Assembly: GCA_947503625.1 (NCBI GenBank)
Contig: CANNEK010000004.1
Location: 1 to 64,000 of the forward strand
Length of the DNA stretch: 64,000 nucleotides
Origin: an uncultured Kordiimonas sp.
GTDB lineage: Bacteria > Pseudomonadota > Alphaproteobacteria > Sphingomonadales > Kordiimonadaceae
Direction of reading: 5' to 3'
In this document: in pieces, positions 1 to 8,491 of the stretch
Layout of the letters: each line of letters opens with the position of its first letter
Position numbering within the stretch: position 1 is the stretch's first letter
Position numbers and translations under genes: made by a program
The notes under the pieces: generated by a model
The model's database searches: none
The model's input: only the letters and a program-made list of their open reading frames with translations
What the model was told of the DNA's origin: nothing

Positions 1-81
1 ATAGACCTGGATGATGGCCAGTCCGTCTTCATCCAAGGCATAGCACTTGCCGATCTGTCAGCCAGCAATGTGAGTTTTTAA
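1..81 (+). CDS. C-terminal end of an RTX-type protein (partial)
   Basis: Only the last 26 codons of a gene that begins before the window are present, in frame 1, ending in TAA at 79-81. The residues (SVFIQGIALADLSASNVSF) have the short beta-strand pattern that closes many type I-secreted calcium-binding RTX proteins. A similar tail (TITLEGIDQAELQTIF) closes the RTX lipase at 4897-6771. The assignment is inferred from this tail only; the body of the protein is not visible. Confidence 0.5.
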   Translation: MDLDDGQSVFIQGIALADLSASNVSF

Positions 82-102
82 TGTATGGAGTTGACCCTCA
101 AC

Positions 103-157
103 CCCGACGATGGAGCCGAGCAAAGCCCTTTCGCTTCAATGTCGCTCGGTATCGGTT
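103..157 (+). terminator. Probable terminator of the upstream RTX gene
   Basis: CCGAGC (116-121) pairs with GCTCGG (144-149). An outer CCGA/TCGG pair flanks it and TTTTT follows, as expected for an intrinsic terminator shortly after the stop at 81. The loop is long (about 22 nt), so the call is moderate. The rest of 82-219 shows no gene and presumably holds the promoter of the lipase gene. Confidence 0.45.
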
Positions 158-219
158 TTTGATGGAAAGAGTGCCACTTTTGTTACGCCACACGAAACTA
201 ACTTATGAAGGAAACTCTC

Positions 220-2175
220 ATGCTTCTTCAATTTAGATTACTTTGTACCGCCGTTGTGCTGGGTGTGTTTTTTACAAGTTCTGTTATCAGTGGAGATTCG
301 AAAAATATCCAGTCAAATGACGGGACGGATACTAAAAAAGCATATATGTCATTTTCGGGTGGTGGTTATCATGCCCATGCTGGCGCATCGGCTGTAATGA
401 TGTCATTAATGGACAGAGTGCGATCAACCGATACAAGCGAGTGTGACAAATCCAAAGTTGATATGTGTGACATTACCAAGAATGTTGCCGCAATTTCCTC
501 CAACTCGGGCGGAAGCTGGTTTTTATCCCAAGCGGCCTATACAGAAAAATTCCGCACATCCCTTGAAGAAGAGAATGCTTGGCAAAAATACACAATAAAA
601 CCCAAAAAAAAAGAAACAGGAGAAGGTTACATAGAGGGTGGCTATTTTGGAGAGGCATATGAATATATATCTACGCTAGACGCTTGCGGGTGGATAAAGG
701 AGTTCAGTGAGATACTGTATAGTGTATGCGTGAGTGAGCTTGAGCCTGCGGATTCATATCTGAAATTTCTGTTATCAAGTGAGAATGCCAACTGGCATAA
801 ACTGGCAAAAAACGCTGTGTTTGGGAAAGAGTTTAAAGCAGATCCGCTGAAGGTGAAAAATGGCGATTCATGGACGGATATGGCCTCTTATGCCGAGAAA
901 AACTTGATAACAAGTAGTGCTCGCCAAGATTGGGCAAAAAATATATCACTGATTTTCGCGAGTTCGATACTTACCGACGCCCCGGCACTAACCGACAATG
1001 TTTACTCTTTGAAAAAAACGGTGTCTCTTGAGGGGAGCCAAGAGCAACCTACTGAACCCAAACTTGTTCCCGGTGCAGCTCCGGTCATGTTTACCGTTCC
1101 GGGTGCTTCAACTCAGCATACTGAGTCATCATTTTTCCCGGGCGGCGATACAACTATACAATATGGTCATTGGGAACATTCGTTCGAGAGCGGTGGGCCT
1201 ACAATGAAGCACACGCTTTCCGAAAAAATTACGTATGATGATGCAACTATTCTTGATGTTGCCGCCAGTTCATCTGCTGCGGGTGCCGGGTTTATTAATA
1301 TCCCCGATATGAAAGCAACTGACATCCTTGCAATTAAAGAAGTTCCGGCATTATACGCAAAGTTGCTGGCCAACTTTGCGCCGGCTTTCACCTTCAAGGA
1401 AGATGAAGGTGCCAAATATATTGGCCCCGTAGGTGACAAAAGCGTCGAGGAAATCGCTGATATGAGGGTAGCCAGGCTCGCGGACGGAGGATTTGTTGAT
1501 AATACCGCTGTTGCCTATATGGTGAAATATCTGGCAGACAATGGAAAACTCGAGGAGGGTTTCAATATACTGGCGATGGACAATTATCCATCACAGCCGC
1601 TGGTAGACCAAGGAACCAAAGAGCAATTCCCGACTGGCCCTGATATTGCGGGATTATTCGGTTATCCCATTCCGGCGGCGGATACTCGAACCGTGAGTTT
1701 ATTCAATAAATTCAGCTTCACCGGTATCGTACCGCACATTTTCGAATCTAAAGACTATTTTACTTACAATGGTACGGAAACAGGCGGAGGGCCGCCAACA
1801 ACGCAGCCGGAATGGTGTGCCTGGATAGACCCTGACCCGACAACACTTTCTACAAATACGGATTGCGTTGTTATTGATACAGAGAAACAGTCGCAGTCTT
1901 CAGGGGACAAGCATTGTAATCTATATCTATCCTACACTCCCTACGAAGTTACCGTGAAACAAAATACCCACTTTGGGTTAGGGCCGGAGTATGAAGGTGT
2001 TACTGGCAATCTCCATGTTTTTGCCGTGCTGGGAAAAGAAACCGGGGTTGTCCCAGCCGATAGTATTCAAGCTGGCTGTTACAAACAGTTGATGGAAGGA
2101 GTCCACAAGGTAGTTAGCGATACTAGTACAAACTATTTATTTGGAGATCGCTTGGCATCGCTCCTAGGATTGTAG
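220..2175 (+). CDS. Exported cPLA2/patatin-like lipase
   Basis: Probable lysophospholipase/phospholipase A2-like hydrolase exported from the cytoplasm. An N-terminal hydrophobic stretch (FRLLCTAVVLGVFFTSSVIS) looks like a signal peptide. The oxyanion loop SGGGYHAHAG lies near residue 46. The nucleophile motif NSGGSW follows, with Ser at about residue 96, and the catalytic Asp is in ADGGFVDN near residue 424. This Ser-Asp dyad arrangement matches the cytosolic PLA2/patatin superfamily. An ATG at 205 is also in frame, but GAAGGA lies 8 nt before the ATG at 220, so 220 is preferred (651 aa). The substrate cannot be read from the sequence. The neighbouring RTX lipase and two-component system suggest a locus for extracellular lipid or ester breakdown. 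Confidence 0.8.
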   Translation: MLLQFRLLCTAVVLGVFFTSSVISGDSKNIQSNDGTDTKKAYMSFSGGGYHAHAGASAVMMSLMDRVRSTDTSECDKSKVDMCDITKNVAAISSNSGGSWFLSQAAYTEKFRTSLEEENAWQKYTIKPKKKETGEGYIEGGYFGEAYEYISTLDACGWIKEFSEILYSVCVSELEPADSYLKFLLSSENANWHKLAKNAVFGKEFKADPLKVKNGDSWTDMASYAEKNLITSSARQDWAKNISLIFASSILTDAPALTDNVYSLKKTVSLEGSQEQPTEPKLVPGAAPVMFTVPGASTQHTESSFFPGGDTTIQYGHWEHSFESGGPTMKHTLSEKITYDDATILDVAASSSAAGAGFINIPDMKATDILAIKEVPALYAKLLANFAPAFTFKEDEGAKYIGPVGDKSVEEIADMRVARLADGGFVDNTAVAYMVKYLADNGKLEEGFNILAMDNYPSQPLVDQGTKEQFPTGPDIAGLFGYPIPAADTRTVSLFNKFSFTGIVPHIFESKDYFTYNGTETGGGPPTTQPEWCAWIDPDPTTLSTNTDCVVIDTEKQSQSSGDKHCNLYLSYTPYEVTVKQNTHFGLGPEYEGVTGNLHVFAVLGKETGVVPADSIQAGCYKQLMEGVHKVVSDTSTNYLFGDRLASLLGL

Positions 2176-2187
2176 AAATATGAGAGG

Positions 2188-2205
2188 CAACACAGTCCTG
2201 TGTTG
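2188..2205 (+). terminator. Stem-loop after the lipase gene
   Basis: CAACACAG (2188-2195) and CTGTGTTG (2198-2205) form an 8-bp stem with a 2-nt spacer, 12 nt after the lipase stop. No T-run follows, so it may be a weak terminator or an mRNA 3'-end stabiliser. Confidence 0.4.
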
Positions 2206-2409
2206 TACATGACCCGGAGGACCCAGCCACATTGATCCAGAGGTGAGGTTGCCGAGCTAAATTTATCCGATCGGAGTTTGACTTCTTCGGGGCCCGAAAT
2301 TGTAAGACAAGAGCCTGAAGGACCTTAAAATGAGTTTAGGTAGAATCAAAATTATCACACTTTCTAACGCAGTGGCTTAGCGTTGTTTTATATTATATAA
2401 TAATTTCAA

Positions 2410-2560
2410 TTGGTTATAAACATATCAATCAGGCTCATAACCTGAAGGTCGTAGGTTCAACCGCCGGCGCAGGCAGGCGTTAGCGTGCCGAAATAGCGCC
2501 AAGGAAAAGGAAGCAATGCCGATAGGCATGCGTACCTAAAATCCTACTCCCAAAACCATT
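2410..2560 (+). repeat. tRNA-Met-derived dispersed repeat, copy A
   Basis: A decayed tRNA-like sequence with an interrupted T-loop. TTGGTTA (2410-2416) resembles a D-loop. TCAGG-CTCATAA-CCTGA (2429-2445) is an anticodon arm with a perfect 5-bp stem and anticodon CAT. A variable loop AGGTC and T-stem strand GTAGG (2451-2455) follow. The matching strand CCTAC appears only at 2543-2547, followed by TCCCAAAACCA, so roughly 80 nt of hairpin-rich sequence sits inside the T-loop. No pairing 5' acceptor strand is visible, so this is not a functional tRNA. Related copies lie at 6943-7077 and 19899-20025. It occupies the convergent gap between the lipase and the histidine kinase; the rest of 2176-2629 holds no gene. 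Confidence 0.6.
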
Positions 2561-2571
2561 GAAAAGCCTCG

Positions 2572-2599
2572 GAGCCCGCAAGGGTGCCGGGTCTCTTTT
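2572..2599 (-). terminator. Hairpin at the end of copy A, probable terminator for the kinase operon
   Basis: GAGCCCG (2572-2578) pairs with CGGGTCTC (2588-2595) with one bulge. T-rich sequence follows on the plus strand, and on the minus strand the stem is followed by a TTTT a few bases further on (2561-2565 region). Lying between convergent genes, it could serve both strands. Confidence 0.5.
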
Positions 2600-2629
2600 A
2601 ATGGGTACCATTGAGTGGGTGATGGCTTT

Positions 2630-4021
2630 CTAAGTTTGATAGCAAAACGCAAATTCAAATTTTGTAATGCCAGTTTGAGATATCACGGATATTTCTGCAT
2701 CGTGTAATTCAGAGATTGCTTTGACGAGGCTGAGGCCCAAACCATTCCCTTTAGAGCTCCTGCTTTGATCAAGCTGGACGAATCTTTCAAAAATACGTAG
2801 ACGCATAGTGGAGGGAATTTCGACGCCATCGTTGCAAACTGTCAGGATTATATGCTGTTCAGTTGCTTCTAACTGCAACCAAGCGTTTTCTGCGCCATGC
2901 GCATGCTGAATTACGTTTTCCAGCAGATTTGTAATCATTTGAATTAGAAGGTCTTTATCACCACTAATTTCTATATTCTCCTGAGTGGCGGTTTTTAGAC
3001 AAATCTCGCTGTCTTCAAAAATAGGCCCGTAATTCTCAGCAACATCATTGATAAGATGGGAAAGATCCACTACCCGAAATGATGCTTTTCTTTGACCCGC
3101 TTCAATTTCACCAAGGCGCAATAAGGCATCGAATATTTCTAGCATGACTTTAATGCGTTTATCGATAACATCCAAATGGACCCTAACTTGATCTGAATCG
3201 TGGATGTCTTGTTCAATCATCGCAATGCGGCCAGCTAAATTGGAGAGCGGGATTCTGAGGTCATGCGCGATACCAATTGAGACGTCTTTGATGTTCTGAT
3301 TCAGTGATTGAAGCCTGTCGAGCATTCGGTTGAGCGCAAGCGATAGCTCGTCAAATTCATCGTTTTGCTTGCTGATCGGTGCCCGCTTGTCCAGTGTACC
3401 ACGAGCAACTTTTCTCGTTGTACCCAATAAGGCTTCCAGACGGGAAAACATTCGTTTGCTAAAAACGTAAGCTGTCAACAGTGCGACAGGAAGCAGCAAA
3501 AAAAGCAAGAAGAGGGTACCAAGGTAACGCAAATTCTCGTGAAGGATAATTGCTTCACTTTTGAACTTGGCGATTATCAGCTGGTGCTTGTCTTCAAGGC
3601 TGGTATGAAAGGCGACAAGAGGGTGAAGGTTCTGCAGATTGGTTAGCGTAACTTCAGACCAGCCAGGATCTGCAGACAACTGATCAGAACCTGCGATGAT
3701 AGTACCGTTTTCATCGTAAAGGGCGTGTACAAACTCTTCTTCTGCCATCAAGCCATAAACCCAGTTTTCATTCCAAATGGGTTGGTCATCGATTTTGATG
3801 TCGTCAATGTTCGCTCCTATTCCCCGCCCTGCATGTAATTGCTGTTGCCAGGATAGTTCACTGGTAATTTCTTTATAAATACGGTTTTCAAGCTCATGAA
3901 TAGTGGCGGAGGTGATGGCCCAAAGTAAAATAGAAGCCGCGCCAATGAAGACCAGTGTAGACAAGGACATGTATCTGAAAGTCCTGGATTTCAGTATGAT
4001 GGTGCTAGGCAGAGATGACAT
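2630..4021 (-). CDS. Two-component sensor histidine kinase
   Basis: Inner-membrane sensor kinase, 463 aa. Two membrane segments (about residues 17-38 and 167-188) flank a periplasmic sensing region of about 125 residues, followed by a HAMP linker. A HisKA domain has its phospho-acceptor His253 in IAHDLRIPL, and the ATPase domain shows the N-box NLLENVIQHA and the G-box GNGLGLSL. The ligand is unknown. The start overlaps the end of the response-regulator gene at 4005-4676 by 17 nt, so the two are translated as one operon. Its partner operon is divergent from the RTX lipase gene, which is a plausible target. Confidence 0.9.
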   Translation of the reverse strand: MSSLPSTIILKSRTFRYMSLSTLVFIGAASILLWAITSATIHELENRIYKEITSELSWQQQLHAGRGIGANIDDIKIDDQPIWNENWVYGLMAEEEFVHALYDENGTIIAGSDQLSADPGWSEVTLTNLQNLHPLVAFHTSLEDKHQLIIAKFKSEAIILHENLRYLGTLFLLFLLLPVALLTAYVFSKRMFSRLEALLGTTRKVARGTLDKRAPISKQNDEFDELSLALNRMLDRLQSLNQNIKDVSIGIAHDLRIPLSNLAGRIAMIEQDIHDSDQVRVHLDVIDKRIKVMLEIFDALLRLGEIEAGQRKASFRVVDLSHLINDVAENYGPIFEDSEICLKTATQENIEISGDKDLLIQMITNLLENVIQHAHGAENAWLQLEATEQHIILTVCNDGVEIPSTMRLRIFERFVQLDQSRSSKGNGLGLSLVKAISELHDAEISVISQTGITKFEFAFCYQT

Positions 4022-4676
4022 AGCCCGCTCCGCGAATTGTGGAGATCAATTCCGTGTCAAAAGGCTTGTCAACCTTCATTCTTAGTCGGCTCAGATGCGT
4101 TTGCACCAAACTGGTTTTTGGATCAAAATTGTAACCCCAGACTCTTTCAAGCAGCATCGTTCGTGTCACGACACGGCCCTCATTTTGCATCAAATACTCG
4201 AGAATTTTGTATTCTCTTGGGAGGAGATTTAAAACCGTATCAGACCGGGTTACTATTTGTGTTGTGCGGTCCAGCGACAGGTCATCTATGGTTAATAATG
4301 TTTGTTCCTGTTTAATCGCTGGTCGACGCGCGAGGGCCTGAAGGCGTGCATACATTTCCGAGAAAGCAAATGGTTTAACCAGATAGTCATCAGCGCCGGC
4401 GTTCAACCCGTTAACCCGATCATCGATGCCAGACAAAGCCGTCAGCATTAGAACCGGTGTCAACATATGAGCTTCTCTCATAAGTTTCACTCCGGTCAGG
4501 CCGTCCATATCTGGCAGCAATCTATCAAAAACAACCACGTCAAAATTACCCTCCCTTGCCTTGGAAAGTCCCGACAAAACCGTGCTACAGCATTGAATGG
4601 TGTCACCAAACTCGCTAAGCCCCCGCCTTATAAAAGTGGCTGTTTCTTCGTCATCTTCTATCAATAGAATGCGCAT
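4005..4676 (-). CDS. OmpR-family response regulator
   Basis: DNA-binding response regulator, 223 aa from the start MRILLIEDD. An in-frame upstream extension to 4772 lacks family similarity and is not used. The receiver domain has the acidic pair at residues 8-9, phospho-acceptor Asp51 in VVVFDRLLPDMDG, and the Lys of LVKPF. The C-terminal half is a winged helix of the OmpR/PhoB type (LLPREYKILEYLMQNEGRVV, then VWGYNFDPKTSLVQTHLSRL). It is the cognate partner of the overlapping histidine kinase. The divergent gap to 4897 contains a 14-bp palindrome that may be its operator. Confidence 0.92.
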   Translation of the reverse strand: MRILLIEDDEETATFIRRGLSEFGDTIQCCSTVLSGLSKAREGNFDVVVFDRLLPDMDGLTGVKLMREAHMLTPVLMLTALSGIDDRVNGLNAGADDYLVKPFAFSEMYARLQALARRPAIKQEQTLLTIDDLSLDRTTQIVTRSDTVLNLLPREYKILEYLMQNEGRVVTRTMLLERVWGYNFDPKTSLVQTHLSRLRMKVDKPFDTELISTIRGAGYVISA

Positions 4677-4721
4677 GCAAGTCTGCCGTACTGTTCTGAC
4701 AAATTCTACTCCAAACATATG

Positions 4722-4780
4722 ATTTGTATTAGAAAAAGGGGGTCTTGGGGAAGAATTTGCGAAACAATACAAATTTGTAT
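4722..4780. promoter_or_regulatory. Candidate operator between the two-component operon and the RTX lipase
   Basis: ATACAAATTTGTAT (4767-4780) is a perfect 14-bp palindrome. A half-site ATTTGTAT occurs again at 4722-4729, about five helical turns from the second half-site. Both lie in the divergent gap between the response regulator (start 4676) and the lipase (start 4897). Spaced half-sites are usual for OmpR-type regulators, so autoregulation and control of the lipase are plausible but unproven. Confidence 0.4.
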
Positions 4781-4896
4781 GGTTGTGAGGGCTTCTTTGT
4801 AAAGGGGCACAGATTGTCTCCGGTGCTCATGCACGATAACAACAATCTGCTTGTGTAATTCACCTGGCGATAGCGCCAGAATTCGGAGAAGCTTAT

Positions 4897-6771
4897 ATGC
4901 CTTCCTTAAACGCGGCACATGGAAGATTATTCATATTTGGTGACAGTTTGTCCGATGATGGTGCTGGCTCAGGGCCTTCAGACGATTTTTCAAGTATACC
5001 GTTTGGAGGTCGTGCTTCTAATGGATTTCTGTGGCATGAACAAATCCGAGATGGCTTGTTTATTGCGCCGAACACGACCTCGTTAAGCGCCGCACCGGAC
5101 CTAAACGGTAACCTTGGCGGCTCTCTTGACAATGGTGTGAATTTTGCGCACGGAGGCGCCATTACTTCTAATAGATCATCCGAGGGGCCACCGGGGGCCG
5201 TGCAACAAGCACAGGGTTTTGCGTCGCTAGCCGCGAGCGGGGACATTGCTCCGCCGAATGCCAATGACCTGTTTAGCATTTTGATCGGTGGTAATGACGT
5301 CCTCGGGGCCATCGAACTGGGGACGGCAATTGATACCGTTTCCGTGATTGCCAATATTGATCAGGCAGTAAGTATTCTGCAAAGCGCGGGTGCACAACGC
5401 TTCTTGCTATTGGCCTTACCGAGTTTTGGTGGTGCGTTCCTTGGTACTGAATTGGCTGAAAGCTCTGATACAGTGGCAACTATCAATGAACAGGTCAGCG
5501 CAATCAATGCCGGTATTCGTGGCATTGTTGGTCGCTTAAATAGTGAGAATGGCGAAGGATCAGCTCTTTTTGTTGATCTAGAGGTTTTGATCCAAAATAT
5601 TGAAGCGGGTCCTGCCAGTTTCGGGTTCGAAAATGTTACACTCGACTGTGCAAGCGCAGGAATAAGTCAAGAGAATTGCCAGGATAGCTTCTTCAGCGTC
5701 GATGGAATTCACCCCACGCAAGCTGGTCATGCAGCGATTGCGACCTTTGTTATTGAAACAGCTCAAGCGATGAACTTCAATTTAACAGATGGTTTGCCGA
5801 ACATCACCGCTACTGATGGGGACGACAGTTTGATTGGCGGTGCTGGACAAGACACTGTGCGAGGCGGCAACGGGGATGACACCATTGATGGTGGCGGTAA
5901 CGCAGACTTTCTGCGTGGTGATGCCGGGGATGACCGTGTTCAAGGCGGATCGGGTAATGATACTGTGTTTGCCGGCCCCGATGATAAGGGTAATGATACT
6001 ATTGAAGGTAATTCCGGCGATGATATCCTCGGCGGTGCGGTCGGCGACGATGTGATTGTTGGCGGAGACCTTGACGGCAGCGACACAGTTGATGCTGGCA
6101 GTGACACTCTTTTTGGGGGGGCTGGAAATGACCTGCTTGTTGGTGGGTCATATGACCCCAGCACAGGCACAGCTGTTAATACAGGGGGCGGCCAAAATAC
6201 CATCTGGGCTGGTGTAGGCGACGATACCGTTATAGGTGACGATAGCGGCGACATACTGGGTGGTGGAGACGGTAATGACAAAGTCTCCGGGGGTGCGGGT
6301 GCTGATGTATTTTACGGTGGCAGTGATGACGGCAATGATACCTTGTCGGCTGGCGGCGGTGATGATCAGGCCTTTGCTGGTCAGGGCACAGACCAGGTAA
6401 CCGGTGGCGCCGGAAATGATACACTGTTTGGTGGTGCTGGGCACGACATGGTGGATGGCGATGCTGGCAATGACCTTATCTATGGCGGCACCGGTGACGA
6501 TGTGCTGACGGGCGGCAGCGGTGATGACACCTTTGCCTTCATCACGGGATTTGACTCTGACACGATCAGTGACTTTGGAGCAAATGGCGAGACCGATGTG
6601 CTGGACTTCTCGGAGATTGAGGGTGTTGCGCTTGACGATCTGTTGGCTGCTGCAACATTCGATGCCAGCGGTGTCACATTGACCATCGGCACCCACGGTA
6701 CAATCACACTAGAAGGTATCGACCAAGCCGAACTACAAACCATCTTCGATAGCGGGCAGGTTGTTTTGTAG
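4897..6771 (+). CDS. GDSL lipase/esterase with RTX calcium-binding repeats
   Basis: Predicted secreted esterase, 624 aa. The N-terminal SGNH/GDSL hydrolase domain (residues 8-295) has block I FGDSLSDDG with nucleophile Ser17, the GGND block near residue 132, and catalytic Asp269/His272 in DGIHPTQAGH. Residues of about 305-545 are glycine-aspartate nonapeptide RTX repeats (GGxGxDxxx type) that bind calcium and fold outside the cell. The final 70 residues resemble the C-terminal uncleaved signal of type I secretion. There is no N-terminal signal peptide, which fits that route, but no type I transporter is in the window. GGAGAAG precedes the ATG. The gene diverges from the two-component operon. 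Confidence 0.9.
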   Translation: MPSLNAAHGRLFIFGDSLSDDGAGSGPSDDFSSIPFGGRASNGFLWHEQIRDGLFIAPNTTSLSAAPDLNGNLGGSLDNGVNFAHGGAITSNRSSEGPPGAVQQAQGFASLAASGDIAPPNANDLFSILIGGNDVLGAIELGTAIDTVSVIANIDQAVSILQSAGAQRFLLLALPSFGGAFLGTELAESSDTVATINEQVSAINAGIRGIVGRLNSENGEGSALFVDLEVLIQNIEAGPASFGFENVTLDCASAGISQENCQDSFFSVDGIHPTQAGHAAIATFVIETAQAMNFNLTDGLPNITATDGDDSLIGGAGQDTVRGGNGDDTIDGGGNADFLRGDAGDDRVQGGSGNDTVFAGPDDKGNDTIEGNSGDDILGGAVGDDVIVGGDLDGSDTVDAGSDTLFGGAGNDLLVGGSYDPSTGTAVNTGGGQNTIWAGVGDDTVIGDDSGDILGGGDGNDKVSGGAGADVFYGGSDDGNDTLSAGGGDDQAFAGQGTDQVTGGAGNDTLFGGAGHDMVDGDAGNDLIYGGTGDDVLTGGSGDDTFAFITGFDSDTISDFGANGETDVLDFSEIEGVALDDLLAAATFDASGVTLTIGTHGTITLEGIDQAELQTIFDSGQVVL

Positions 6772-6807
6772 AGTTACAGGTAAAATACGCCGGGATACCG
6801 CCCAAAT

Positions 6808-6846
6808 GCATATGTGACGGCGTTTACCTAAAACCGTCACATATGC
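6808..6846 (+). terminator. Long perfect stem-loop after the RTX lipase
   Basis: GCATATGTGACGG (6808-6820) and CCGTCACATATGC (6834-6846) are perfect 13-nt inverted arms around a 13-nt spacer, 36 nt past the lipase stop. No T-run follows, so it may act as a rho-independent-like or mRNA-stabilising 3' structure, or as a protein site. Confidence 0.5.
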
Positions 6847-6942
6847 GCCTGATGAGCGTTAAAAGAGACTTACCGAATCTTGAAACTCACACAAAAATGC
6901 ACACACGAGTTTTCGGCGATTTGAATATATGAATAAAATCAT

Positions 6943-7077
6943 ATGGTTACACGCCTACCAATCATGCTCACAACCTGGAAGTCGTAGTTGTCTTGAAACC
7001 TGCCGTTCGGACCGAGAAAAGCGGAGGCAACGGAAAAGCGAAGCGCATGTCCGGTAAATTCTGCGAAAGAAACCAAT
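6943..7077 (+). repeat. tRNA-Met-derived dispersed repeat, copy B
   Basis: Aligns with copy A from the D-loop-like ATGGTTAC through the anticodon region (CTCACAACCTGGAAGTCGTAG, about 6966-6987), but the arms are more decayed. The inner block 6984-7010 matches copy C 19938-19964 at 26 of 27 positions. It ends in AAACCAAT, like the CCA end of copy A. It lies between the convergent RTX lipase and pcaJ genes; the remainder of 6772-7154 holds two hairpins and no gene. Confidence 0.55.
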
Positions 7078-7100
7078 AAAAAAACCCGTCCCATACGGGT
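7077..7100 (-). terminator. Terminator of the halocatechol operon
   Basis: Read on the minus strand, ACCCGT (7100-7095) pairs with ACGGGT (7089-7084) around a 5-nt loop and is followed by seven T residues (7084-7078). This is a textbook intrinsic terminator about 55 nt past the pcaJ stop. It is built directly onto the end of repeat copy B. Confidence 0.8.
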
Positions 7101-7154
7101 GGCTTATGCTGCTATGGGACTTGGGATCAGTCTTGGTTTTACAGTAACTCCTGG

Positions 7155-7784
7155 CTAGTTCAAGATCGGAACGCCAGTCTGTGATTGTACTGAGCCGACC
7201 GTCACACCGGGCGCGAGTTCCACGAGCGTGATGCTGCCATCTTGCACATCAAACACTCCAAGGTCGGTGATGATCCGGTCGACACAGGCTTGCCCTGTCA
7301 GCGGCAGGGTGCATTCAGGCAGAATTTTGGGGGCGCCCGATTTTGAAACATGGTCCATCACCACGACAACACGCTGAACACCCGCGACCAAATCCATGGC
7401 GCCGCCCATGCCCTTGACCATCTTGCCGGGGATCATCCAGTTGGCCAGATCGCCGCTGGCAGAGACTTCCATGGCGCCCAGAATGGCCAGGTTAATGTGC
7501 CCGCCCCTGATCATGGCAAAACTGTCTGCTGATGAAAAATATGATGTTTCGGGCAGTTCGGTCACGGTTTGCTTGCCGGCATTTATCAGGTCCGGGTCTT
7601 CGTCACCGAGGTAGGGAAACGGCCCCATCGCCAGCATGCCGTTTTCGGACTGCAGGATCACATCCATGCCACCCGGGATATAGTTGGCAACCAATGTGGG
7701 AATGCCGATGCCAAGGTTAACATAGAATCCGTCTTGCAGCTCTGCAGCAGCCCGTTCGGCCATCTGGTCTCTGGTCCAGGGCAT
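7155..7784 (-). CDS. pcaJ: 3-oxoadipate CoA-transferase subunit B
   Basis: Beta subunit (209 aa) of the class I CoA-transferase that moves CoA from succinyl-CoA to 3-oxoadipate. It carries the catalytic glutamate Glu47 in the conserved SENG motif ([13 protein letters not shown]). It is the last gene of the minus-strand operon, overlaps pcaI by ATGA-type coupling at 7784, and is followed by a terminator at 7077-7100. By sequence alone it could be an acetoacetate CoA-transferase, but the upstream maleylacetate reductase and thiolase make 3-oxoadipate the likely substrate. Confidence 0.88.
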   Translation of the reverse strand: MPWTRDQMAERAAAELQDGFYVNLGIGIPTLVANYIPGGMDVILQSENGMLAMGPFPYLGDEDPDLINAGKQTVTELPETSYFSSADSFAMIRGGHINLAILGAMEVSASGDLANWMIPGKMVKGMGGAMDLVAGVQRVVVVMDHVSKSGAPKILPECTLPLTGQACVDRIITDLGVFDVQDGSITLVELAPGVTVGSVQSQTGVPILN

Positions 7785-8491
7785 TATCCTGCCTCCCGTA
7801 CTCGGTTGGTGGTGAACTCAATCTGCTTGGGTTTCATCGATTTGACGATGCGCTGCACGTAGATGCCCGGCGTGTGAATATGGTCAGGGTTGAGCGTGCC
7901 ACTTGGCACAATGTCCTCGACTTCAACGACGGTCACCTTGGCGGCGGTTGCCATCATCGGGTTAAAATTGCGCGCTGTTTTGCGGTAGATGAGGTTGCCT
8001 TCCTCGTCGGCGATTTCGGCCCTTATCAGCGCCAGGTCTGCGACCAAGCCTGTTTCCAGAATCAAGGTTTCACCGTCAAAATCTTTGTGCTCCTTGCCCT
8101 CCGCAATGAGTGTGCCGACGCCGGTTTTGGTATAAAAACCAGGGATGCCCGCTCCGCCTGCGCGAATGCGTTCTGACATGGTGCCCTGTGGGTTGAACTC
8201 AAGCTCGATGTCCCCGTTTAAATACTGCTCGGCAAACAGTTTGTTGTTGCCCACATAGGATGAGATCATTTTAGAGATCTGGCGGGTTTCAAGGAGTTTG
8301 CCAAGTCCGACGCCATCAATGCCGGCATTGTTGGAAACGGCGGTTAGGCCGATTACGCCTGTTAGCTGAAGGGCGTCGATCAGGCTTTCCGGCATGCCGC
8401 ACAAGCCGAAGCCGCCGCACATAACCGTCATGTTGTCTCTGCAAATGCCTTCCAGCGCATGGGCAGGGCTGTCGAAGAGTTTTTGAACCAT
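7784..8491 (-). CDS. pcaI: 3-oxoadipate CoA-transferase subunit A
   Basis: Alpha subunit (235 aa) of the CoA-transferase completed by pcaJ. The N-terminal glycine-rich motif [13 protein letters not shown] is the CoA-binding signature of family I alpha subunits. Near the C-terminus the protein ends in a [12 protein letters not shown] segment typical of this subunit. Stop and start codons overlap with pcaJ (ATGA), and its own ATG overlaps the stop of the redoxin gene upstream, giving tight translational coupling. It supplies 3-oxoadipyl-CoA to the thiolase encoded in the same operon. Confidence 0.88.
   Translation of the reverse strand: MVQKLFDSPAHALEGICRDNMTVMCGGFGLCGMPESLIDALQLTGVIGLTAVSNNAGIDGVGLGKLLETRQISKMISSYVGNNKLFAEQYLNGDIELEFNPQGTMSERIRAGGAGIPGFYTKTGVGTLIAEGKEHKDFDGETLILETGLVADLALIRAEIADEEGNLIYRKTARNFNPMMATAAKVTVVEVEDIVPSGTLNPDHIHTPGIYVQRIVKSMKPKQIEFTTNRVREAG

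Noticed and set aside
2410-2558. A functional tRNA-Met gene
   Set aside because: The anticodon arm is good, but the T-loop is split by about 80 nt and no 5' acceptor strand pairs with the CCA end.
5820-6540. A tandem DNA repeat or CRISPR-like array
   Set aside because: The periodicity is that of in-frame RTX glycine-aspartate nonapeptides inside the lipase gene; units are degenerate and have no spacers.
5940-6743. Proline/serine/valine-rich open frames on the minus strand
   Set aside because: They are antisense shadows of the RTX repeats and have no ribosome site or family pattern.
7784-8491. Acetoacetate CoA-transferase (scoA/scoB) for ketone-body metabolism
   Set aside because: Motifs allow it, but the operon context with maleylacetate reductase and thiolase favours 3-oxoadipate.
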